A stretch of DNA of 64,000 nt, from NCBI GenBank assembly GCA_934149105.1, contig CAKPDP010000001.1, positions 124,001 to 188,000 on the forward strand. Direction: 5' to 3'. The notes under the pieces are model-generated. The model was not told the origin of the DNA. It saw only the letters and a list, made by a program, of their open reading frames with translations, and searched no databases. This DNA comes from an uncultured Bacilli bacterium (GTDB lineage Bacteria; Bacillota_I; Bacilli_A; RF39; UBA660). Of the stretch, positions 1 to 8,634 are shown piece after piece (position 1 is the first letter of the stretch; each line of letters starts with the position of its first letter). A program made the position numbers and the translations under genes.

Positions 1-245
1 GTACTTGCTTTTATAACTGTTTCTTCTAAACTTAAATTATTTGTGTAAGTGTATTTTGTACTATTATATGTTCCATCAATAATAATTTTACTTTTATTAC
101 TATTTATAATAAAACCACTTGTTGCGGTAATATCGTTTCCTAAATAAACATATTCATAACCATTATCTTCGCTCAATACTTGTTTTAATTCATCGCTAGT
201 TGTAACAACAACAGTACTATTATCTATTATTTGAATAATTATCAC
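1..245 (-). CDS. Adhesin-like surface protein, N-terminal part (cut by window edge)
   Basis: Reading leftward from about 245, an open frame runs off the window edge. It begins with a short strand-rich stretch containing TTSDELKQVLSE, then VYLGNDIT and KIIIDGTYNST. The order 'DELKQ.L..., I.LG.DI..., K.IIDG' resembles the pectate-lyase-like adhesive (parallel beta-helix) domain of Bacillota surface proteins. No signal peptide is visible. The start is uncertain: a ribosome site AAGGAAGGTG lies directly upstream. GTG at 245 overlaps that site, whereas ATT at 236 has the usual spacing. It lies downstream of the collagen-like gene on the same strand, suggesting a surface-protein pair. Family assignment is by pattern only. 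Confidence 0.5.
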   Translation of the reverse strand, partial: MIIIQIIDNSTVVVTTSDELKQVLSEDNGYEYVYLGNDITATSGFIINSNKSKIIIDGTYNSTKYTYTNNLSLEETVIKAS

Positions 246-308
246 CTTCCTTCACAATAATTTATGTTGAAATTTAAAAGCTAATTAATTAAAAAGAATA
301 GAGTTTTT

Positions 309-1478
309 TTAATGAATTTTAGTGACGCTCAACATTGCATTAGTACTGCCATTAAATTTCATGTTAACGGTTTTAGATGGTTTGACATTTAATGTTATAA
401 GGTCATTTGTTTGTAATGATACAATGGTTGTTCCACTTATACTATTAATCATTTGAGCAATAAATTCACTTGTTGCACTTGTAGCTGGTTGTAATATATT
501 ATTTGCTCTAACTGACATTGTTATAGAACATTCTTCGTTTGTTGCTCCACATAGTAAATATGATATAAGGTATACTCCATTTTCTTTTATTTTAATAGAA
601 TTATCATCTGGATATTCTGTTAAAAATGCTGTTCCTTTTTCGGGTAGTGGAATTATAGTATCAGTTCCTTGCGGTAAATTAATTTGTGTATCATTCATTG
701 AATATCTAATTCCATAAGAGGACACAAATTCTGTCCCTGGTGGGCCTGCTGGACCTTGTGGTCCTCTTTCTCCTATATCTCCTTTATCACCTTTTGGAAT
801 TGAAAATGCTAAATGATGTACCCAATTTTCAAAGGTATCCATAACAGTTGCGGGTTCTCCAGGCTCTAAAGTTTCAGTTTCATCTATAGCAATATGTTCT
901 GTTCTTCCTATTTCACCTGGTAATCCTCTTGGTCCCATCTCTCCTTTATCACCTTTTTCGCCCTTTGGTATTTTAAAGTCTAAAACTACATCTACTGGTG
1001 TTCCAACATTTATAACTTCAGCTTCTTCAGTAGACTCTATTGTTTCTATATTTCCAATTTGAATAGTAGATGGTCCTTGGTCACCTCTTTCACCTTTAAT
1101 TCCTTGGGGACCAACGTTTCCTTTATCACCTTTTGGTCCTGGAATTCCTTGAGGACCAATTTTCCCCTCTATTCCTTGCTTACCTCTTGGTATTTTAAAA
1201 TTTAAAATAACATCTTTATTTGTTCCAACATTTTCTACTTTAGCTTCTTCAAAAGATTCTACTGTTTCTGTAACTCCAATATCGATATTAGTTGGTCCTG
1301 GGATTCCTCTCTCTCCTTTTTCCCCTTGATCGCCTTTTTCACCTTTAATTCCTTGAGGTCCAGTATCTCCTTTATCACCTTTCGGTCCAGTTGGTCCTTG
1401 TACATAACAATATTTATATTTTTTTCTTTCTTCTTCAATTCTTTTTTTTATTCGCTCATAATCATTGCAATTATTCAT
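309..1478 (-). CDS. Collagen-like protein with BclA-like C-terminal domain
   Basis: The 389-residue product has a short charged N-terminus (residues 1-27). Four blocks of Gly-X-Y repeats rich in GPxG and GDKG triplets follow, separated by three copies of a roughly 35-residue beta module ending in 'V.L.FKIP.G'. From about residue 252 there is a globular strand-rich domain resembling the C-terminal trimerising domain of Bacillus BclA-type collagen-like proteins. Such proteins form trimeric stalks on cell or spore surfaces. No export signal is apparent, as is common for exosporium-type collagens. The start has a strong ribosome site (AAAGGAGG, 9 bases upstream). The Gly-X-Y architecture is certain; the cellular location is inferred. 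Confidence 0.88.
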   Translation of the reverse strand: MNNCNDYERIKKRIEEERKKYKYCYVQGPTGPKGDKGDTGPQGIKGEKGDQGEKGERGIPGPTNIDIGVTETVESFEEAKVENVGTNKDVILNFKIPRGKQGIEGKIGPQGIPGPKGDKGNVGPQGIKGERGDQGPSTIQIGNIETIESTEEAEVINVGTPVDVVLDFKIPKGEKGDKGEMGPRGLPGEIGRTEHIAIDETETLEPGEPATVMDTFENWVHHLAFSIPKGDKGDIGERGPQGPAGPPGTEFVSSYGIRYSMNDTQINLPQGTDTIIPLPEKGTAFLTEYPDDNSIKIKENGVYLISYLLCGATNEECSITMSVRANNILQPATSATSEFIAQMINSISGTTIVSLQTNDLITLNVKPSKTVNMKFNGSTNAMLSVTKIH

Positions 1479-1498
1479 TATACATCCTCCTTTAATTT

Positions 1499-1868
1499 TT
1501 TAGAATTAATTCTCATATTTAAATTCTTCTATTTTAATTTATGAAGATATTTTTAAAATGTATAATGAATATATAACAAAATATATGGATACAAATAATT
1601 ATCTATCTTGATATGAAATCCGTTTCTTAGATATAGAGAGAATATTTTCATAGTTTGTCGTGCGTGACATATATCTAATTGGTGTACGCATAGGTATCGA
1701 TGAAGTGTTAAAAATGTACAATGTATAAGGAGATGTAAAACAAAATTGAGAGCTAAGGAATAAAAAATCACGGTAAGACTTAGGATAAAAATGAACATTT
1801 ATAGATCTTTTTTTGAAGAAAACTGTGATAAAATAGAAGTGAATTTAAGAAGTGAGGAGATTTAGAAA
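1499..1868. other. Intergenic region between divergent genes
   Basis: This stretch separates the collagen-like gene (minus strand) from the NUDIX gene (plus strand). Short open frames here have no recognisable content or good ribosome site, so I treat it as non-coding. I see no tRNA-like fold, riboswitch or clear repeat. Promoters for both neighbours must lie here, but I cannot place them with confidence. Confidence 0.4.
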
Positions 1869-2342
1869 ATGGAAAGAGAAAAATTCTTGAGTGCAATATA
1901 TTTAATTATTAAGAATGAGAAGGGAGAAATATTATTTCAAAGAAGGCAAGGAACAAAGTTATGGCCACTATATTTAGGTTTACCAGCTGGTCATGTTGAT
2001 ATTTCTGAAGATGTCTATGAAACGGTAACTAGGGAAGCAAGGGAAGAATTAGGAATCGAGATTTCTGAAAGAGATTTGGGAGATACTTTTGTGGTAAATA
2101 GAAGAAATAAATCAATAGATCCTTATTTTGATGTATATTTTGTAGTTGATAACTATAGAGGGGAGATAGAGATTAAGGAACCTAATAAGTGTCAAGAATT
2201 AGTGTGGGCAAGGATGGATAAATTACCAGAAGATGTAATTCCATTTGAAAGAACGGCGATCGAGAATTATAGAAGAGGAATTAATTTTAGTGTTGTTTAT
2301 GCAAATAATGAGAAGGAATTAACTAGGAAAAAGACTAAATAG
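1869..2342 (+). CDS. NUDIX hydrolase
   Basis: The protein has 157 residues with a complete NUDIX box: GHVDISEDVYETVTREAREE, then LGI (pattern Gx5Ex7REUxEExGU) at about residues 37-59. The glutamates bind the catalytic metal. These enzymes cleave nucleoside diphosphates linked to another group (X); the N-terminal LIIKNEKGEILFQRR is typical of the fold. The actual substrate cannot be told from sequence. The start has AGTGAGGAG upstream. The gene ends in a terminator that overlaps its last codons, so it appears monocistronic. Confidence 0.88.
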   Translation: MEREKFLSAIYLIIKNEKGEILFQRRQGTKLWPLYLGLPAGHVDISEDVYETVTREAREELGIEISERDLGDTFVVNRRNKSIDPYFDVYFVVDNYRGEIEIKEPNKCQELVWARMDKLPEDVIPFERTAIENYRRGINFSVVYANNEKELTRKKTK

Positions 2343-2398
2343 TAAATTAAAATTATAATTCTTGAAGAGTTATAATTGGGATTTAGTCTTTCTTTTTT
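2328..2398 (+). terminator. Terminator after the NUDIX gene
   Basis: AAAAAGACTAAAT at the gene's 3' end pairs with ATTTAGTCTTT at 2381-2391, followed by a T-rich run (TCTTTTTT). An inner AATTATAA/TTATAATT helix lies within the loop. Confidence 0.7.
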
Positions 2399-2435
2399 GA
2401 TTAAGATAAGTTATAATTAGAATAAGGTGAGCGAA

Positions 2436-3531
2436 ATGGATAGTAAGGAATTAGGTTTATTGTATAAGGAAATTTTAGATAATGTTGAAGATATTAGGAG
2501 GTCGCTTTGACTTAGAAGATAAGGAAAAGAGATTAAGAATAGTTAATAATCTTATTAGTAGTAAGGATTTTTGGAATAATAAAGAGGACGCTAATAAGAT
2601 TATTAAAGAGTATAATTATCTTAAGGATATAGTTAATCCTGTTAATGATGTATATAATAAGATTAAAAGTAATATAGAGATTCTTGATAATATAGAAGGC
2701 GAAGATTATAAGGAATATGTTTCTTTAATTCTTGAGGAATATGGTGAATTAAAGAAACAGGTAGATGACTTAAAATTAAATACATATCTATCTGGTAAGT
2801 ATGATAAGAATAATTGTATATTAGAGATCCATGCTGGAGCAGGGGGGACAGAGAGTTGTGATTGGGTTAATATGCTATATAGAATGTATTTAAGATATGG
2901 AAATAAAGTGGGATATAGGGTTAATCTTATGGATAGTCTTCCTGGAGATGAAGTTGGATATAGAAGAGTTACTTTGTTAATAGAGGGAATTAATGCTTAT
3001 GGATATTTAAAGGGAGAAAAGGGAATTCATAGATTAGTTAGAATTAGTCCTTTTGATAGTAATAAGAGAAGACATACATCTTTTGCGGCAGTAGAGGTTA
3101 TTCCTGATGTTAAGGATGATAATGATATAAAGATCTCTGATAGTGATTTAAGAATTGATATATATAGAAGTAGTGGCCCTGGAGGACAGGGAGTTAATAC
3201 TACTGATAGTGCTGTTAGAATTACACATTTACCAACAGGAATTGTGGTTACTTGTCAGAATGAGAGAAGTCAAATTCAAAATAAAGAACATTGTTTAGAA
3301 ATATTAAGAAGTAAATTATATGTTTTAGAACAAGAAAAGAAAGATAAAGAACTTAACTTAATTAAGGGGGAAGAGGTTAGTAATGGGTTTGGTTCTGCTA
3401 AGAGGAGTTATGTTATGTGTCCTTATACATTAGTTAAAGATAATGATACTAATTATGAAGAAGTTAATGTTAATAAAGTTTTAGACGGAGATATAGAAGA
3501 GTTTATTAAAGAAGAATTAAAAATGGGGTAG
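2436..3531 (+). CDS. prfB: Peptide chain release factor 2 (programmed +1 frameshift)
   Basis: RF2 ends translation at UGA and UAA codons. The gene starts at ATG 2436 (ribosome site AAGGTGA) and reads 24 codons to CTT, then an in-frame TGA at 2508-2510. A +1 slip continues as GAC CTA GAA, giving about 364 residues, the normal RF2 length. A Shine-Dalgarno-like AGGAGG lies at 2496-2501 just before the slip site, exactly the known autoregulatory signal in which low RF2 promotes shifting. The downstream frame has the catalytic GGQ motif (SGPGGQGVNTTDSAV) and the SPF tripeptide (RISPFDSNKR) that reads stop codons in RF2. Position ahead of ftsE matches Bacillus gene order, with two YitT genes between. 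Confidence 0.96.
2496..2511 (+). promoter_or_regulatory. RF2 recoding (+1 frameshift) signal
   Basis: AGGAGG (2496-2501), three bases, CTT (2505-2507), TGA (2508-2510), C (2511). This is the arrangement of the classic prfB shift site: an internal Shine-Dalgarno, a slippery CUU-U, and a weak UGA-C stop. It also shows that UGA is a true stop codon in this organism. Confidence 0.95.
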
Positions 3532-3536
3532 ATAGT

Positions 3537-4439
3537 ATGTTTTTTGAGAAGATACGAAAGAAAAGGATCGAGAAGGCTATTGATAGAGTTAAACATAAAG
3601 ACTTAGTCAAAAGATATTTTTTATTAGTTGTGGGAAGTTTAATTGTAGCTTTGGCTTTTAATGTCTTTTTTTTAAAATATAATATTGTTTGCTTTGGTAT
3701 AGGAGGGTTATCTATTGTTTTAAAACAATTTGGTGTTAATCCTACTTTATTTATTCTGATAAGTAATATTATTTTGCTAATTATTAGTTATTTTACATTG
3801 GGAGTTGAAGATACAAAAAAATCAGTAGTGGGATCATTACTATTTCCATTGTTTACTAATTTAACTGCGGGTGTTGTTGATATGGTTAATTTAGATAATA
3901 TTGAATTATTGTTAGTAGCAATATTGGGTGCAGTTATGTCAGGAATAGGATACGGAATGGTATTTAAGACGGGTTTTACTACGGGTGGAACAGATATTAT
4001 GGATAAGATCTTGGCTAAATATACAAAGATGTCAATGGGAAAAGCCATGATCATAGTAGATGGATTAGTAGTACTTAGTGCAAAGTTAGTATTTAGTTGG
4101 GAAATAGTGTTATATGGTTTTATTGTTTTGTATATTATTAGTTATTTGACAGATAAATTATTGTTAGGAATATCTGAGAGTAAAGCTTTTTATATTGTTA
4201 CTAATAAAGAAAAAAAGATTAGAGATTATTTAATTAATTATATTCATAGTGGAGTAACATTATTGAATGCTAGAGGAGGATATAGTTATAATAAGCAAGC
4301 TATGATATTAACGGTAGTTCCTACTAGAGATTATTTTTTGATTAAAGAGGGAATAAGAGAAATAGATCCGAAAGCCTTTTTCTTAGTATGTGATGCCTAT
4401 GAGGTTAGTAATAGGGGGGAGAAACATGGAAATATTTAG
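3537..4439 (+). CDS. YitT family integral membrane protein (first copy)
   Basis: This 300-residue protein has five or six hydrophobic segments between about residues 25 and 205 (for example VVGSLIVALAFNVFFL), then a soluble C-terminal domain of about 80 residues that ends ...EIDPKAFFLVCDAYEV. The pattern matches the DUF161 plus DUF2179 (YitT/YqfU) family of Bacillota. Its biochemical role is unknown. It begins five bases after prfB and overlaps the next, paralogous gene by 14 bases, suggesting cotranscription with prfB. The FKTGFTTGGTDI motif in the membrane part recurs, slightly changed, in the paralogue. Confidence 0.85.
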   Translation: MFFEKIRKKRIEKAIDRVKHKDLVKRYFLLVVGSLIVALAFNVFFLKYNIVCFGIGGLSIVLKQFGVNPTLFILISNIILLIISYFTLGVEDTKKSVVGSLLFPLFTNLTAGVVDMVNLDNIELLLVAILGAVMSGIGYGMVFKTGFTTGGTDIMDKILAKYTKMSMGKAMIIVDGLVVLSAKLVFSWEIVLYGFIVLYIISYLTDKLLLGISESKAFYIVTNKEKKIRDYLINYIHSGVTLLNARGGYSYNKQAMILTVVPTRDYFLIKEGIREIDPKAFFLVCDAYEVSNRGEKHGNI

Positions 4440-5307
4440 TAAGTTTGATAGTAATTGGATTGGTAAGAAAGTGGATAGAACTAATTTACCAGAGAGATAT
4501 TGTTTTTTGATGTTTGGAACCTATATTTATGCTTTAGCTTTTACTTTGTTTTTTGAACCATATGATGTTGTTGTAGGAGGTACAGCTGGTATATCACTTA
4601 TTTTTAAAGAGTATTTTAATATTAATCCAAGTTTATTTGTTTTAGTTTTTTCTCTATTATTGTTAGTGATTAGTTACTTTTTGTTAGGAAAGAAAGCTAC
4701 TACTAAGACGGTAGTGGGATTATTAGTATTGCCCTTATTTATGCAGGCAACTAGTATCTTTTCTTCTTTTATTGATTTAGAAAATACTAGTATGTTAGCG
4801 TTAATGATTTATGGAGGGTTATTATTAGGATTTGCTAATGGAATTATTGTAAGAACAGGGTTTTCTTTAGGAGGAGTTCAAACTTTATGTCAGATTATTA
4901 GTAAATATGCTAGGATTTCTTATGGAAAAGCTAATTTAATTGTTAATACTATTATTATATTAATTGGAAGTTTTACTTTTGGGATAACTAATGCTTTATA
5001 TGCAATTATCTCTTTATATGTATCGTCTTTAATAATGGATAAGGTAATATTAGGAATATCAGATAGTAAGGCTTTTTATATAGTTACTAGTAAAGAAAAA
5101 GAAGTAAGAGACTTCATTATTAAAGAACTAGGACATAGTGCTACTTTATTAGAGGGAAAAGGGGGATATTCTTTAGATAATCTTAAGGTTATATTGTGTG
5201 TAATTCCTACTAGAGAATATGTATTTGTAAGAGATGTTATTGAAGAGATAGATAATAAAGCTTTTTATATTATTACAGATGCTTATGAGGTAAAAGGTGG
5301 TATTTAA
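4426..5307 (+). CDS. YitT family integral membrane protein (second copy)
   Basis: The 293-residue product is a tandem paralogue of the preceding protein with the same layout: membrane segments, a VRTGFSLGGVQTL motif, and a C-terminal DUF2179-like domain ending EEIDNKAFYIITDAYEV. I chose ATG 4426 because the run of G at 4413-4418 provides the ribosome site; an upstream ATG at 4390 lies inside the previous gene. The 14-base overlap points to translational coupling. Two copies side by side suggest a heteromeric membrane assembly, which is inference. Confidence 0.84.
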   Translation: MEIFSKFDSNWIGKKVDRTNLPERYCFLMFGTYIYALAFTLFFEPYDVVVGGTAGISLIFKEYFNINPSLFVLVFSLLLLVISYFLLGKKATTKTVVGLLVLPLFMQATSIFSSFIDLENTSMLALMIYGGLLLGFANGIIVRTGFSLGGVQTLCQIISKYARISYGKANLIVNTIIILIGSFTFGITNALYAIISLYVSSLIMDKVILGISDSKAFYIVTSKEKEVRDFIIKELGHSATLLEGKGGYSLDNLKVILCVIPTREYVFVRDVIEEIDNKAFYIITDAYEVKGGI

Positions 5308-5361
5308 TTATTTAAAAAAAGAAGAGATAATGTTATAATTAGATAAAGGTGGTGTAGTTAG

Positions 5362-6057
5362 ATGGAACTGATTAGGTTAGCGGATGTTCAGAAGACTTAT
5401 AAGACAGGGACAGTAGCTTTATTTAATCTTAATTTAAGTATTAAAAAAGGGGAATTTGTCTTTGTTATAGGTTCTAGTGGTAGTGGTAAATCAACATTAA
5501 TAAAGATGTTATATAGAGAAGAAAAACCGGATAAGGGATCTATTATAATAGGGGGGATTAATGTTGCTAGATTAAAGAATAGAAAAGTTTATGTTTTAAG
5601 AAGAAAATTAGGAGTAGTATTTCAGGATTTTAAATTATTACCTAAGTTAACAGTCTTTGAGAATGTAGCTTTTGCTATGGAAGTTTTATCTTGCGACAAA
5701 AAAGAAATTCAACATAGAGTTATGGAAGTGTTAGATTTAGTTGGATTAAAGAGTAAATTTAGACAGTATCCTGATCAACTTTCAGGTGGAGAACAACAAA
5801 GAGTTGTTATTGCTAGAGCTATTGTTAATAGGCCTAAACTACTTATTTGTGATGAACCTACAGGTAATTTGGATCCAGTTACTAGTATGGGGATTATGGA
5901 AGTATTAAAGAATATTAATAGACGAGGAACAACTATTATTATGGCTACACATGATCTAGAAATAGTTGATAGAATGAAAGAAAGAGTAGTAGTTATAAAA
6001 GAGGGAACTATAATTAGGGACTATGAGAGGGGGACTTTTTATCGTGAAAATCTTTAG
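5362..6057 (+). CDS. ftsE: Cell division ATP-binding protein FtsE
   Basis: This is a 231-residue ABC ATPase. Walker A is GSSGSGKST, the signature is LSGGEQQRV and Walker B is LLICDEPTGNLD, followed by the switch histidine in MATHD. The N-terminus (LIRLADVQKTYKTGTVALFNLNL) and the immediately following ftsX identify FtsE. FtsEX transmits ATP-driven signals across the membrane to peptidoglycan hydrolases during division or elongation. A TATAAT at 5334-5339 may be its promoter. It overlaps ftsX by 14 bases. Confidence 0.93.
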   Translation: MELIRLADVQKTYKTGTVALFNLNLSIKKGEFVFVIGSSGSGKSTLIKMLYREEKPDKGSIIIGGINVARLKNRKVYVLRRKLGVVFQDFKLLPKLTVFENVAFAMEVLSCDKKEIQHRVMEVLDLVGLKSKFRQYPDQLSGGEQQRVVIARAIVNRPKLLICDEPTGNLDPVTSMGIMEVLKNINRRGTTIIMATHDLEIVDRMKERVVVIKEGTIIRDYERGTFYRENL

Positions 6058-6946
6058 AGTTATGACTAGATATGTTAGAGATGCTTTTAAGAGTGTAATT
6101 AGAAACTTTGCTTTGTCTTTAGCTTCTATCTCTTGTATTACTATTACATTGATAGTAGTAGCTATTTCTTTGATATTATCTTATAATGTAGAGAACTTTG
6201 CTAAAACAATAGAGAAAGATGTATCAGTAATTATATTTTTGAATTATGATGCAACACAAGATGATGTTAATGCAGTAGAGAATATTATTAAAGGAACAGG
6301 TAATGTGGAAAGTCTTAATTATAAAAGTAAGAAACAGGCTGCTTCAGAATATTTAGAGGGTGATGCTACTTTTCAACCAATAATAGATAATTGGACTGAT
6401 GATACTAATCCTTTAGCGGATAGTTTTATTTTAAAAGTTAAAGATATAAATGAGATTAAGAAAACAGTAGATACTATTAAGGCTTCAGATAAAGTTATGA
6501 CAGTATATTATAGTGAAAATACAGTAGAACAATTAGTTACAGTATTTCAAACTATAGAGAGATTTTGTATTTGTGCTGTTATAGCTCTTATCATTGTAAC
6601 GGCTTTTCTAATTGCTAATACTATTAAGTTAGCAATATATTCTAGAAGGACAGAGATAGAGATTATGAGATTGGTAGGAGCTTCTAATATTTCTATTAAA
6701 GTACCATTTGTTATAGAAGGATTATTTTTAGGAGTAATAGGAGCAATTATACCAATAATATTTGCTATATGGGGATATATTAGTTTATATAATTATTTTG
6801 GAGGTACACTTCTTAATTTTAATTTAGCAAAATTAGTAGAACCAACACCATTTATTTATATTTGTTCTTTAATTTTATTAGTTATAGGAATGTTAGTAGG
6901 AATGTTTGGTAGTTCAAGGGCGGTAAAAAAATATTTGAAGATTTAG
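6044..6946 (+). CDS. ftsX: Cell division permease FtsX
   Basis: The protein has about 300 residues: a short cytoplasmic N-terminus (RYVRDAFKSVIRN), one membrane helix at about 25-50, an extracellular domain of about 125 residues, then three C-terminal helices. 'TEIEIMRLVGAS' between helices is the conserved cytoplasmic loop of FtsX/MacB permeases. GTG at 6044 fits best: AGAGGGGG lies about ten bases upstream, whereas ATG 6023 has no ribosome site. The overlap with ftsE is 14 bases. The extracellular domain is where a hydrolase or adaptor would bind; none is encoded next to it. Confidence 0.9.
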   Translation: MKIFRVMTRYVRDAFKSVIRNFALSLASISCITITLIVVAISLILSYNVENFAKTIEKDVSVIIFLNYDATQDDVNAVENIIKGTGNVESLNYKSKKQAASEYLEGDATFQPIIDNWTDDTNPLADSFILKVKDINEIKKTVDTIKASDKVMTVYYSENTVEQLVTVFQTIERFCICAVIALIIVTAFLIANTIKLAIYSRRTEIEIMRLVGASNISIKVPFVIEGLFLGVIGAIIPIIFAIWGYISLYNYFGGTLLNFNLAKLVEPTPFIYICSLILLVIGMLVGMFGSSRAVKKYLKI

Positions 6947-6952
6947 TTGCTC

Positions 6953-6980
6953 TTGAATTATTGGTGATTTATGTTATAAT
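6953..6980 (+). promoter_or_regulatory. Promoter for the exported protein at 7009
   Basis: TTGAAT (6953-6958), 16 bases, TATAAT (6975-6980). It fits a sigma-A promoter and separates this gene from ftsEX transcription. Confidence 0.6.
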
Positions 6981-7008
6981 TTAGATGATATTGTAGTGGA
7001 GGTGGCTT

Positions 7009-7791
7009 ATGAATGATAATTCTTTATATTATCAAGTAAATGGTAATAATTATAGAATAAGATTATATTTATTAGTAGTAGTTGCTTCCTTAATAGTGGC
7101 TTTAATTTCGGGAACATTTGCGTATTTTCAAGCTAGTGCTGTTAATAATACGACGATTACTGGTAAGATAGCAGATGTTGGTGTAACTTTAAATGTTAGT
7201 AAGCTTACAACAAGTGGGACAGCACCTAGTAGTACGGTAATGATACCTTATAATTTGATTAGTAGTGCTGGAGTATTAGATGTTACAACGACAACAGGAA
7301 TTCCGAAGGCTCTTAGCAGTGGATGTGTCGATAGTTCACAATATAGTGTATGTGATGTATTTAAGATTGAAGTGAAAGCTAATAGTCCCGTTGTTTTAGA
7401 TGGATATTTGAATATTAGAAAGAAGAATGCAGAAGCTAATATACCAAATGTTAAATGGGCATTACTTGGTCCTAAAGGAACAACTAATGCTAGTAATATT
7501 CAAAATATTACTTCTTCAGTGTATAATACTAGTACTTATTTGAAGGCTGGTAATGTGAAGAGTGCTAGTAATACAACGACAGGTACAGATGTTATGTTTA
7601 CTAATGTAGGTAGTAGTTCTTATAAGGGAATAACCTTTAATACAATGTCTTCTTATTACTATATTATGGTTTGGTTAGAGGATATTGAAGATAATCAGGA
7701 AGATAGTGGTAATTATCAAGGAGTAGTTACTTTTAAAGCATATAGTGATGCTGGAGATACGCAAGGTAAAGTTACGGCAAAATTTAGTTAA
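7009..7791 (+). CDS. Exported TasA/camelysin-type protein
   Basis: This 260-residue protein has a hydrophobic segment at about residues 20-43 ending SGTFAYFQASA, followed by short strands rich in Thr, Ser and Asn. The motif 'G(T)xAYF.A' is the usual sign of precursors cut by SipW-type signal peptidases (TasA, CalY). Two cysteines in SGCVDSSQYSVC could form a disulfide. The same N-terminal form recurs at 17699, 39862 and 42801. The only such peptidase seen here lies on the integrated element at 40563. I cannot assign a function beyond surface or matrix protein. Ribosome site GGAGGTGG precedes ATG 7009. Confidence 0.7.
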   Translation: MNDNSLYYQVNGNNYRIRLYLLVVVASLIVALISGTFAYFQASAVNNTTITGKIADVGVTLNVSKLTTSGTAPSSTVMIPYNLISSAGVLDVTTTTGIPKALSSGCVDSSQYSVCDVFKIEVKANSPVVLDGYLNIRKKNAEANIPNVKWALLGPKGTTNASNIQNITSSVYNTSTYLKAGNVKSASNTTTGTDVMFTNVGSSSYKGITFNTMSSYYYIMVWLEDIEDNQEDSGNYQGVVTFKAYSDAGDTQGKVTAKFS

Positions 7792-7825
7792 AGGGAAGGT
7801 GATAAAAAATTGTCTTCTTTTTGTT

Positions 7826-7854
7826 TTGGAATTTAGAGATAAATGTTGTATAAT
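7826..7854 (+). promoter_or_regulatory. Promoter for sufCDSU
   Basis: TTGGAA (7826-7831), 17 bases, TATAAT (7849-7854), ending about 19 bases before the sufC start. Confidence 0.65.
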
Positions 7855-7872
7855 AGTGTTGGTGATGAACTT

Positions 7873-8634
7873 ATGAAATTACAAATTAAGAATTTAGATG
7901 TTAAAATTGGTTCGAAGGAAATACTTAAAAATTTTAATTTAGATATAAATGATGGAGAAATTCATGCAATAATGGGACCTAATGGAGTTGGTAAAAGTAC
8001 TCTATCAAGAGTTATTATGGGAGATAATAATTATAAAGTTACTAATGGAGATATAATGGTTAATGGAAAGAGTATTCTTGATCTTAGAGTAGATGAAAGA
8101 AGTAGATTAGGAATCTTTTTAGCAATGCAATATCCTATGGAAATAGATGGCGTTAGTAATCAAGATTTTCTTAGGACGGCTATTAGTAGTAGAGAAGGAA
8201 AGAAAATAGGTTTATATCAATTTATAAAGAAATGTGAACAAGCTACGGATGAACTTTCTATGAATAAAGAATTGATACATAGATCTTTAAATATAGGATT
8301 TTCAGGAGGAGAAAAGAAAAAGAATGAAGTATTACAAATAAAATTATTAGAACCGTCTTTAATTATTATGGATGAGTTAGATAGTGGACTTGATATTGAT
8401 AGTATGCGAGTTGTTAGTGAAAACATAATAAATTATAAAAAAGAACATCCCGATACTTCAATAATTATAATTACACATTATGCTTTAATATTAGATATAT
8501 TAAAGCCAGATTATGTTCATGTTGTTAATAATGGTCATATAGTTGCTAGTGGAGATTATTCTATTTCACAAAATATATTAGAAAATGGATTTAATAAATA
8601 TATTAGTACTACCGAGGATAATGATAATGAATAA
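7873..8634 (+). CDS. sufC: Fe-S cluster assembly ATPase SufC
   Basis: SufC is the ABC-type ATPase of the SufBCD scaffold, which builds iron-sulfur clusters in the cytosol. The 253-residue protein has Walker A GPNGVGKST, a SufC-type signature FSGGEKKKNE, and Walker B LIIMDELDSGLDID. The GEKKKNE and DSGLDID sequences separate SufC from transport ATPases. I chose ATG 7873, preceded by GGTGATG, because residues before it are not part of the family. It overlaps sufD by 8 bases. Confidence 0.95.
   Translation: MKLQIKNLDVKIGSKEILKNFNLDINDGEIHAIMGPNGVGKSTLSRVIMGDNNYKVTNGDIMVNGKSILDLRVDERSRLGIFLAMQYPMEIDGVSNQDFLRTAISSREGKKIGLYQFIKKCEQATDELSMNKELIHRSLNIGFSGGEKKKNEVLQIKLLEPSLIIMDELDSGLDIDSMRVVSENIINYKKEHPDTSIIIITHYALILDILKPDYVHVVNNGHIVASGDYSISQNILENGFNKYISTTEDNDNE

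Noticed and set aside
1326..1544. Plus-strand open frame across the collagen-like gene
   Set aside because: It is the antisense of the Gly-X-Y repeats and upstream region; no ribosome site or sensible protein pattern.
1553..1798. Minus-strand 81-codon frame in the first large intergenic gap
   Set aside because: No ribosome site, no recognisable domain, and AT-rich sequence makes such frames common.
3788..4054. Minus-strand frame within the first YitT gene (and similar antisense frames within sufS, asnS, the P-type ATPase and uvrA)
   Set aside because: Each lies fully inside a well-supported gene, lacks a ribosome site and shows no family pattern.
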